Assembly (NCBI RefSeq): GCF_003612015.1
Contig: NZ_RARB01000001.1
Span: forward strand, 558,001 to 622,000
DNA length: 64,000 bases
From: Pantoea piersonii
Lineage (GTDB): Bacteria; Pseudomonadota; Gammaproteobacteria; Enterobacterales; Enterobacteriaceae
Direction of reading: 5' to 3'
Shown: in pieces, positions 57,563 through 64,000 of the stretch
Numbering within the stretch: the stretch's first letter is position 1
How the letters are laid out: every line of letters begins with the position of its first letter
Notes under the pieces: model-generated
What the model was told of the DNA's origin: nothing
Databases searched by the model: none
What the model saw: only the letters and a program-made list of their open reading frames with translations
Made by a program: the position numbers and the translations under genes

Positions 57563-57582
57563 GACTGTATGGATATACAGTA
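57563..57582 (-). promoter_or_regulatory. LexA (SOS) box of sulA
   Basis: The forward strand reads GACTGTATGGATATACAGTA, with the CTGT-N8-ACAG core at 57565-57580. It fits the LexA consensus in all eight core bases and covers the expected -10 region of sulA. Confidence 0.92.
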
Positions 57583-57754
57583 ATGACTTCCTGGATAAAG
57601 ATCAACCTCAAATTTGGAAAACGGCTCGCAAAAACGGGAGAAGGTGAGACGGGAACGCAATAATTAATTGAACCCTTAACGGATTTTTTCTATATCTCTA
57701 ACGGACTGATAGACATGACTTTTTAGTCGTATTTTTGCACAAGGAGAGCGTGCC

Positions 57755-58366
57755 ATGAAAAAACAGCACCCTATCGTAGAACGGTCACGTCACCGTCTGG
57801 CCGCCTTAGGCCACATCGAATCGCGTACACAGTTTGGCGGCTATGCGCTGGCGGTTGAAAAAGTGGTTTTCGCGCTGATCAATGATGACGCACTCTATCT
57901 GCGCGCCAGCGAAGCATTACGGGAATATGCGGCGCGGAAACCGATGCAGCCGCTGATATTTCGCAAGCGCGGCGCCGCTGTCAGCCTCAATTACTACCGC
58001 GTCGACGACGTACTGTGGAACGACTCTTCTCAGCTGCTGGCATTGTCCGCCGCTTCGCTACGCACCGCTCAGGAAGAATCTCTGGCCAGACAGGTGCCGC
58101 TGCGGCTGAAAGATTTGCCGAATCTTAGCCTGCGAATAGAGCTTCTGCTGCATGAGGCAGGCGTCAAAACCGTGCGGCACCTGATCGACCTGGGATCCAA
58201 ACAGTGCTGGCTCAGACTCCGGGCGATAAACCGGCATATCGGATTTAAAACTTTGCTGGCCCTTGAAGGCGCAATAAAAGGGCGGCATGAAGCCGCCTTG
58301 CCCCAGGCCGTCAGGGCGGAACTCAATGAGTGGTATCAGCAGGCGCTAAAGGGAGACGCCTCTTAA
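57755..58366 (+). CDS. sxy: Competence regulator Sxy (TfoX)
   Basis: Sxy/TfoX works with CRP at CRP-S promoters to switch on DNA-uptake genes. The 203 residues (E. coli 209) contain an N-terminal TfoX domain (FGGYALAVEKVVFALINDDALYLRA) and a C-terminal helix-hairpin-helix-like TfoX_C domain (LKDLPNLSLRIELLLHEAGVKTVRHLIDLGSKQCWLRLR). The ATG follows AAGGAGAGCGTGCC, a strong ribosome-binding site. A 212-base gap from sulA contains the leader. The 3' end overlaps yccS by four bases (TTAA, a stop in both directions). Confidence 0.93.
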   Translation: MKKQHPIVERSRHRLAALGHIESRTQFGGYALAVEKVVFALINDDALYLRASEALREYAARKPMQPLIFRKRGAAVSLNYYRVDDVLWNDSSQLLALSAASLRTAQEESLARQVPLRLKDLPNLSLRIELLLHEAGVKTVRHLIDLGSKQCWLRLRAINRHIGFKTLLALEGAIKGRHEAALPQAVRAELNEWYQQALKGDAS

Positions 58367-60501
58367 GAGGGCGCCAGCGTGCGGCGCAGGCGAGCAATCT
58401 CCGGCAGCAAGGCCACCAGCAACCCTAACTGCTGTAACACCAGCGGCGCACGCGTCTCCTGATTGGCCGCCATATCGCTGATACGCTGCGTCAGGGCGCT
58501 CTGCATACTTTCCGCCTCGGCATCGCTCACCACCTCGGTTTGCAGCACATCTTCGACATAGCAGACCGTGTCGTCGAGCAGCGTCAGCAGCGCACTGTCG
58601 TTAAGCTTATCGCGGTGCGCGCCCAGCGCGGAGATATAGCTCAGAAAAGAGTGATTAAGACAGAGCAGCTGGAAAGCGGACTCTTTGTGTTTCTGGTGCG
58701 TACGCGACTCGCCGCTCATATTTGAGACCACGGAGGCCAGCTCCGCATCGGCGTTATGGGCGTCGCGTCGCGCGATACGATAAGCCAGGCGATTATCTTT
58801 GCCCTGGTGATACTGCTCCATAATCGCATCCAGATAGCGGCAGTTAGCGTTCAGGGTCCGCTCCGCCACCGCTGGCAGCTGCCGGAAGCGCCAGTCGGGC
58901 CAGATAAAGGCCACCGCCAGCCAGGCGAGCGCGCACCCCAGCAGCGTATCCACAATGCGCGGCAGCGCGACCTCAAAGCCTTCTCCCAGCAAATTGAAGC
59001 AGAGCAGCACCAGCAGGGTGATAAATAGCGTCGCCTGCGCATATTGCACCTGACGAAAAGCGAAAAACAGCACGCCGCTGACCACAATCAACACCAGCTG
59101 ACCTTCGGTTGAGGGCACCAGCCAGAGCACCGGCAGCCCGATAGCAATGCCCGCCAGGGTGCCGCCGATACGCAATGCCAGCCTGCGTCGCGTGGCGTTA
59201 TAGTTGGGCTGACAAACAAACAGGCTGGTCAGCAGGATCCAGTAGCCGCGGTCAAGACCGGTGAGCTGGATAAAACCATAACCGATACAGAGCACGGCAG
59301 TCATGCGTACCGCATGGCGGAACAGCGCGGAGGCGGGCGTCATATGACGGCTCAGCCGCAGGCGGATGTCGCTCCAGCCGCTCAGTCCCTCACGCGATAG
59401 CCGGTTATCGCCCGGCGGGGTTTCGCTGGCCAGAGACTGTTCTGACTCTATCGACCCCAGCTGCGCGTCAATCGCGCGCAGATTGCGCAACAGCCAGAAC
59501 AGCGGACGCAGATGCGGCGCGTCAGGCTCGTTTTGCTGCAGACGCTCCAGCGCGGTCTGCAATCGATCGAACGCCCGCTCGAAGCGAGGATCGTGCTCCC
59601 AGCGCTCACGCATTAAAATGCACTGCGACAGCTGGCGACACGCCTGCGCCTGCATATTCAGCAGCCGCTGAAAGCGGAACAGAATTTCGTTATAGCGCCA
59701 GTCATCGCGCAGCAGATGGTATTGCAGATGGGATGAGCTGGCGCGCTCGTGAATATCCTGCGCCACGAAATAGTAATGCAGGCTGCGACGGGTGCTGCGC
59801 GATCCGCGATCGCCGCGCAGACGGCTTTGCAGTGTGGTTTTGGTCAAATTAAGCTGCGCCACCAGCTGGCTGTTAACCATCGCGGTGCGGATCAGCGTAG
59901 CGTCATCCTGTGCGTCGCCGTCGGGATCGAACAGATTCGCTTTGGCCTCAAGATATTGCGCCAGCTGCGCATAGCTGCCCGCCAGCTGCTCCTGCACCGG
60001 CCGCACCGGAAACATCAGGTGGCCGAGCAGCGTCAGCAGGTTGTACCAGAGCGCGCCGACCAGCAGCAGTATCGGCTGCATATACCACTGCGAAAAAAGC
60101 CCGATGCCCAGCATGGTGTAAACCGCAATCAGCAGCGCGCCAAAGGCGATAGTGGCGTAACGCTGGCCGAGCGCGCCAAGCAGAATAAAGCCCCAGGTTG
60201 AGAGCGCCAGCCCGGCCATAAATGCCAGCGGATGCGGAAACAGCAGCTCTACCGAGACCGATGCGATACAAAAGCAGAGCAGGGTGATCAGCAGGTTCCG
60301 CAGGCGGCCGCTGAGGCGGTCGTCCAGATCGGCCAGCGCGGCAGCCACCACGCCGAGCGTCAGCGGGATGGTCCAGTCTATCTGATGCAGCCACCAGGGC
60401 ACCGCCGCACAGCCGGCCAGCGCCAGAAAAATGCGCAGCAGGTAACGCCAGCTGCTGTTAAACAGGTAGTTGCGCCAGCCCGGCAAGGCTTTGGACATCA
60501 T
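58363..60501 (-). CDS. yccS: FUSC-family inner membrane protein YccS
   Basis: A 712-residue inner-membrane protein of the YccS/YhfK (FUSC) family, distantly related to aromatic-acid efflux proteins (AaeB). Two sets of transmembrane helices, at about residues 15-165 and 395-525, each precede a cytoplasmic helical region. Conserved blocks include DLDDRLSGRLRNL, LMFPVRPVQEQLAGSYAQLAQYL and DRGYWILLTSLFVCQPNYNATRRR. The substrate is unknown. It is nine bases downstream of yccF on the same strand and converges with sxy through a shared TTAA. Confidence 0.92.
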   Translation of the reverse strand: MMSKALPGWRNYLFNSSWRYLLRIFLALAGCAAVPWWLHQIDWTIPLTLGVVAAALADLDDRLSGRLRNLLITLLCFCIASVSVELLFPHPLAFMAGLALSTWGFILLGALGQRYATIAFGALLIAVYTMLGIGLFSQWYMQPILLLVGALWYNLLTLLGHLMFPVRPVQEQLAGSYAQLAQYLEAKANLFDPDGDAQDDATLIRTAMVNSQLVAQLNLTKTTLQSRLRGDRGSRSTRRSLHYYFVAQDIHERASSSHLQYHLLRDDWRYNEILFRFQRLLNMQAQACRQLSQCILMRERWEHDPRFERAFDRLQTALERLQQNEPDAPHLRPLFWLLRNLRAIDAQLGSIESEQSLASETPPGDNRLSREGLSGWSDIRLRLSRHMTPASALFRHAVRMTAVLCIGYGFIQLTGLDRGYWILLTSLFVCQPNYNATRRRLALRIGGTLAGIAIGLPVLWLVPSTEGQLVLIVVSGVLFFAFRQVQYAQATLFITLLVLLCFNLLGEGFEVALPRIVDTLLGCALAWLAVAFIWPDWRFRQLPAVAERTLNANCRYLDAIMEQYHQGKDNRLAYRIARRDAHNADAELASVVSNMSGESRTHQKHKESAFQLLCLNHSFLSYISALGAHRDKLNDSALLTLLDDTVCYVEDVLQTEVVSDAEAESMQSALTQRISDMAANQETRAPLVLQQLGLLVALLPEIARLRRTLAPS

Positions 60502-60510
60502 GTTGCGACC

Positions 60511-60954
60511 TCAGTAGCGACGACGGGCGCTGGCTTCGCGTGCGACCCGGGCTTCTTCCACCGATACCACGCGGCGGCCGACCGGCCAGAGGGCAATGGC
60601 GGCGATCTTGAAATTAGCGAGACCCACCGGAATGCCAATGATGCTGATGCACTGGACGATGCCGGTGGAGATATGCGTCAGACAGAGCCACCAGCCGAAA
60701 AAGATCAGCCAGAAAATATTGAGAAAGGTGCCGCCGGTATTCAGCAGCGCGCTTTTACTCTCCGGGCGCAGCACATCCACATGCACCGCCTCGTTGCCGT
60801 AAGGTACTAGGGAGAGTTTGGTAATTTCCCAGCAGGAGCGCGTCAGCGGAAGGGTAAAGATCAGGACGATACTCACCAGCGTGGCGAACAGCCAGCAAAG
60901 GGTGGTGATAAACCCGCCGAGAATAAAATTAAGAATGTTCAACACTGTGCGCAT
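60511..60954 (-). CDS. yccF: YccF-domain inner membrane protein
   Basis: YccF is a small inner-membrane protein of unknown function (DUF307). The start chosen is ATG 60954 (MRTVLNILNFILGGF), preceded by AAAGGA. The longer frame from 61107 adds 51 residues that match nothing and would cover the divergent helD promoter region. The 147-residue product has two YccF repeats with the motifs TLPLTRSCWEITKLSLVPYGNE and GIVQCISIIGIPVGLANFKIAAIALWPVGR, and several hydrophobic segments. It heads the yccF-yccS operon. Confidence 0.94.
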   Translation of the reverse strand: MRTVLNILNFILGGFITTLCWLFATLVSIVLIFTLPLTRSCWEITKLSLVPYGNEAVHVDVLRPESKSALLNTGGTFLNIFWLIFFGWWLCLTHISTGIVQCISIIGIPVGLANFKIAAIALWPVGRRVVSVEEARVAREASARRRY

Positions 60955-61078
60955 GGCGTTCTTTTCCTTTTGCTTTCCGCAAGATGTGCCGCCAAGTTTA
61001 GCCTGTTTTAAGGCTGGAGCGCCAAGAGTCTGACAGGTAAACTCCCGATATTCTTTTTTCAGGTTCGACGGTGTGGAC

Positions 61079-63133
61079 ATGGAACTCAAAGCGACATCGA
61101 TGGGCAAACGGCTTGCCCAGCATCCCTATAACCGGGTTCGCCTGCTGGCGGCTGGGGTGGAAGTAAGCGGTGACCGGCACGAATACCTGATCCCTTTTAA
61201 CGAACTGCTGAATATCAGCTGCAAGCGCGGCATGGTCTGGGGCGAACTGGAGTTTTTACTGCCTGACGATAAGGTCGTGCGGCTGCACGGCACCGAATGG
61301 CAGGAGACTCAGCGCTTTTATCACTATCTGCTGCAGGCCTGGCAGACGTGGAGCGCAGAGATGAGCGCTATTTGCGCCGCCGTTTTAAGCGAGCTAAAGC
61401 AGGAGATCGACCGCTTCGGCGCGCAGGATCGCTGGCTCAAGCGCGGCGAGCTACAGGCGCTGCGCGCCACCATTGAAAAACAGTTCGCCGCGCTGCCGCT
61501 GCCGCTGGCGCGCCTGGAGGAGTTTAGCGACTGCCGCACGCTCTACCTTGATTGCCAGCGCTGGCTTGGGCAGGGCGAAACGGCGCTGCGCCAGCGCAAC
61601 CGCGACTGGACGGCGCGTATGCTGCAGGAGCATCACGACTTTTTCGCCACGGTGGAAACGTCGCCGCTCAACGCGTCGCAGAGCGAAGCCGTGGTTAACG
61701 GCGAAGACGCGGTGCTGGTGCTGGCGGGCGCAGGCAGCGGCAAAACGTCGGTGCTGGTGGCGCGGGCGGGCTGGCTGCTGCGGCGAAAACTGGCCGCACC
61801 CGATCAGATCCTGCTGCTGGCGTTCGGCCGTCAGGCGGCGGAAGAGATGAACGACCGCATCCGTTCCCGGCTGGGCGTCGCCGACATTCAGGCACGCACC
61901 TTCCACGCGCTGGCGCTGCATATCATCCGCGAAGGCAGCAATAAGCAGCCGACGATTAGCAAGCTGGAGAGCGATACTGCGGCGCGTCACGCGCTGCTTA
62001 TCGACATCTGGCGTCAGCAGTGCCACGAGAAAAAAGCGCAGGCAAACGGCTGGCGTCAGTGGCTGCGCGACGAGCTGGAGTGGGAGCTGCCCGAAGGCGA
62101 TTTCTGGCAGGACGATCGGCTGGCGAAACGGCTGGCGTCGCGCCTTGAACGCTGGCTGGGGCTGATGCGTATGCACGGCGGCGCGCAGGCGGCCATGATC
62201 GCCGAGGCGCCAGACGAAGTGCGCGAACTGTTCAGCAAGCGAGTGAAGCTGATGGCGCCACTGCTGAAAGCCTGGAAGAGCGCGCTGAAAGAGGAGGGCG
62301 CGGTAGATTTTTCCGGGCTGATTCATCAGGCGATCGCGATCCTGAATAAAGGGCGTTTTATCAGCCCGTGGAAGCATATCCTGGTGGATGAATTTCAGGA
62401 TATCTCGCCGCAGCGCGCCGCTTTGCTTGCGGCGCTGCGCCAGCAGAACAAGCGCACCACTTTGTTCGCCGTGGGTGATGACTGGCAGGCAATCTATCGC
62501 TTCACCGGCGCGGAGATGACGCTGACCACCGCCTTTCATCACTATTTCGGCGAGGGGGATCGCTGCGTGCTGGATACGACCTATCGCTTCAACGATCGCA
62601 TCGGCGATATCGCGAACCGGTTCGTCCAGCAGAATCCACATCAGTTGCGTAAGCCGCTCAACAGCCTGACGAAGGGCACTAAAAAGGCCACAGGCCTGTT
62701 GCCGCAGGAGCAGCTGGAGCCGCTGCTGAACAAGCTGAGCGGATACGCCAAACCCGATGAACGCGTGTTGCTGCTGGCGCGTTATCACCATCTGCGTCCG
62801 GAAGTGCTGGATAAAGCCAAAACCCGCTGGCCGAAGCTCAACCTCGACTTTATGACTATCCACGCCAGTAAGGGACAGCAGGCCGATTTTGTTATCCTGC
62901 TGGGTCTACAGGCGGGCAAAGAGGGGTTTCCCGCTGCGGCGCGTGAATCGGTGATAGAGCAGGGATTATTGCCGCAGCCGGAAGATTTCCCGGATGCGGA
63001 GGAGCGGCGTCTGGCTTATGTCGCGTTAACGCGCGCGCGTCAGCAGGTGTGGTTGCTCTACGACCGCGAGCAGCCGTCACGCTTTGTCGAGCAGTTTCGT
63101 CAGCTCGGCGTGCCGCTGCTGCGTAAAGCCTGA
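61079..63133 (+). CDS. helD: DNA helicase IV
   Basis: HelD (helicase IV) is a 3'-to-5' superfamily I helicase of the UvrD/Rep group with a role in recombination. The start chosen is ATG 61079 (MELKATSMGKRLAQHPYNR), giving 684 residues as in E. coli. A GTG two codons earlier is less likely. Motif I LAGAGSGKTS has Lys222, motif II DEFQD covers 437-441, motif III GDDWQAIYRF follows, and later motifs include TIHASKGQQAD and YVALTRARQQV. It ends directly against mgsA, with TGATCA supplying both stop codons. Confidence 0.96.
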   Translation: MELKATSMGKRLAQHPYNRVRLLAAGVEVSGDRHEYLIPFNELLNISCKRGMVWGELEFLLPDDKVVRLHGTEWQETQRFYHYLLQAWQTWSAEMSAICAAVLSELKQEIDRFGAQDRWLKRGELQALRATIEKQFAALPLPLARLEEFSDCRTLYLDCQRWLGQGETALRQRNRDWTARMLQEHHDFFATVETSPLNASQSEAVVNGEDAVLVLAGAGSGKTSVLVARAGWLLRRKLAAPDQILLLAFGRQAAEEMNDRIRSRLGVADIQARTFHALALHIIREGSNKQPTISKLESDTAARHALLIDIWRQQCHEKKAQANGWRQWLRDELEWELPEGDFWQDDRLAKRLASRLERWLGLMRMHGGAQAAMIAEAPDEVRELFSKRVKLMAPLLKAWKSALKEEGAVDFSGLIHQAIAILNKGRFISPWKHILVDEFQDISPQRAALLAALRQQNKRTTLFAVGDDWQAIYRFTGAEMTLTTAFHHYFGEGDRCVLDTTYRFNDRIGDIANRFVQQNPHQLRKPLNSLTKGTKKATGLLPQEQLEPLLNKLSGYAKPDERVLLLARYHHLRPEVLDKAKTRWPKLNLDFMTIHASKGQQADFVILLGLQAGKEGFPAAARESVIEQGLLPQPEDFPDAEERRLAYVALTRARQQVWLLYDREQPSRFVEQFRQLGVPLLRKA

Positions 63134-63592
63134 TCAGTTAAGGCGCGCCTGCAGGTAACGCTCATAGTCTGGAATGGCGATCTCTACTGACTGCGCAAAC
63201 AGCGGCGACTGAATAATAAAGTTAGCCGTCGCGAGGTTGGTGGCGACAGGGATATTCCAGACGGTCGCGAGACGCAGCAGCGCTTTGACATCGGGGTCAT
63301 GCGGCACCGCATTCAGCGGATCCCAGAAGAAGATCAGCACATCGATTTTTCCTTCCGCAATCAGCGCGCCAACCTGCTGATCGCCGCCCATCGGGCCGCT
63401 CAGCATCGCGTTCACGTTTAATCCGGTATGGCGATTAATCAGATTGCCGGTGGTGCCGGTGGCGTAAAGGGTGTGAGATTCCAGCGTGGGCTGGTTTTGT
63501 TTCACCCAGTCAAGCAGGGAAGCCTTGCAGTGATCGTGCGCAACGAGCGCGATATGTTTGCTGGGGCCAAGCGTACGTGTGGTCTGTTCCAT
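63134..63592 (-). CDS. mgsA: Methylglyoxal synthase
   Basis: MgsA converts dihydroxyacetone phosphate to methylglyoxal, a glycolytic bypass used under phosphate limitation. At 152 residues it has the E. coli length. Landmarks are [21 protein letters not shown], the catalytic [13 protein letters not shown] with Asp, and [18 protein letters not shown]. It is convergent with helD with zero bases between the stop codons. gloC, which removes the downstream lactoylglutathione, lies about 40 kb away in the window. Confidence 0.98.
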   Translation of the reverse strand: MEQTTRTLGPSKHIALVAHDHCKASLLDWVKQNQPTLESHTLYATGTTGNLINRHTGLNVNAMLSGPMGGDQQVGALIAEGKIDVLIFFWDPLNAVPHDPDVKALLRLATVWNIPVATNLATANFIIQSPLFAQSVEIAIPDYERYLQARLN

Positions 63593-63662
63593 AAAGGCGT
63601 CCTGGTAAAATCGCGTGCCGAGAAGAGAGTCGCACGAGTTTACCCTGTGCCTTTCCCGCCTA

Positions 63663-64000
63663 TCAACTTGTCCTTAACAATTTGACCAGCGACATAAATT
63701 GCTGACGGGTGGCTTGATCAAAGCGATGAAACCACTCCTTAATCGTCGGCGACTGCGCCTCATCGACCCAGACGAATTCAGCCTCGACGGGTGGGGTGGC
63801 TGATGCGCCGTCGCGTACGGCTGCAAACTGGGGAACGGAGGCGACCTGGCCGTTACGGTTGTAAAGCATCATCGCTTTTTCCATATCGCTTTCAGCGGAA
63901 AGCGGCAGGCGATCGCGCCTGATATCGATCGCCTGTCCATGTTCGTCTACCAGCTGGAAATTGAGCGTGCGATCGAAATAGTGACGCTCGCGGCGAGTCT
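63663..64000 (-). CDS. yccT: YccT (CsgI-like) family protein, N-terminus beyond window edge
   Basis: The frame is open to the right edge (base 64000), so the gene starts outside the window; about 111 C-terminal residues are present. [17 protein letters not shown] and VASVPQF resemble the C-terminal half of E. coli YccT, a periplasmic DUF2057 protein reported to restrain curli assembly (CsgI). An ATG at 63884 is internal. Position next to mgsA agrees with the E. coli order. Similarity is moderate, so the family call is good but functional transfer is less sure. Confidence 0.85.
   Translation of the reverse strand, partial: TRRERHYFDRTLNFQLVDEHGQAIDIRRDRLPLSAESDMEKAMMLYNRNGQVASVPQFAAVRDGASATPPVEAEFVWVDEAQSPTIKEWFHRFDQATRQQFMSLVKLLRTS

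Noticed and set aside
1-64000. CRISPR arrays, tRNA or rRNA genes, insertion sequences, prophage genes
   Set aside because: None was seen: no spaced direct repeats, no tRNA-like cloverleaf next to the accessory island, no transposase or integrase frames.

Overview
This is a chromosomal segment of a GC-rich Enterobacterales bacterium. Gene order follows the Escherichia coli aroA-to-yccT interval almost gene for gene, and many proteins have exactly the E. coli length (RpsA 557, IhfB 94, CmoM 261, MukF 440, AspC 396, AsnS 466, SsuD 381, PyrD 336, ZapC 180, YcbX 369, RMF 55, FabA 172, HelD 684, MgsA 152 residues). Divergence in SulA, Sxy, YcbJ and the porin loops, together with the codon bias, suggests an Erwiniaceae-type genus (Pantoea, Mixta or Erwinia) rather than Escherichia. 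The genus is an inference, not something proved here. E. coli comparisons are from memory.

Layout. 1-10.6 kb: end of aroA, cmk, rpsA, ihfB, ycaI (ComEC-like), msbA, lpxK and ycaQ. 10.7-13.4 kb: ycaR, kdsB, ycbJ and elyC (reverse strand). 13.5-20.8 kb: the overlapping cmoM-mukF-mukE-mukB operon, which encodes the condensin. 20.9-24.2 kb: cell-wall genes ldtD and mepK, then gloC. 24.2-29.8 kb, reverse strand: aspC, ompF, asnS and pncB. 30-32.7 kb: pepN. 32.7-37 kb, reverse strand: the ssuEADCB alkanesulfonate operon. 37-41.5 kb: an accessory insertion of an AT-rich leader and three genes (GT2 glycosyltransferase, Wzx-type flippase, second GT2). In E. coli this position holds a fimbrial operon. 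41.6-52.5 kb: pyrD, zapC, ycbX (reverse), rlmKL, uup, pqiABC and rmf. 52.6-64 kb: fabA and ycbZ (reverse), matP, ompA and sulA (reverse), sxy, yccS and yccF (reverse), helD, mgsA and the end of yccT.

Functional themes. Envelope biogenesis dominates: MsbA, LpxK, KdsB, ElyC, LdtD, MepK, OmpF, OmpA, PqiABC, FabA and the sugar-transfer island. Chromosome management is the second theme: MukBEF, MatP, IHF-beta, ZapC, SulA and HelD. DNA uptake potential appears as a ComEC-like channel (YcaI) and the competence regulator Sxy.

Regulatory DNA that can be read directly includes three contiguous 20-bp OmpR-type boxes and the MicF pairing region at ompF, the ompA promoter with its MicA target, a LexA box at sulA, a FabR operator filling the spacer of the fabA promoter with a FadR-like site just upstream, a clear rmf promoter, and many factor-independent terminators. 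The most novel locus is the GT2-Wzx-GT2 island. It has no visible initiating transferase, polymerase or ligase, and its two glycosyltransferases appear to be paralogues.
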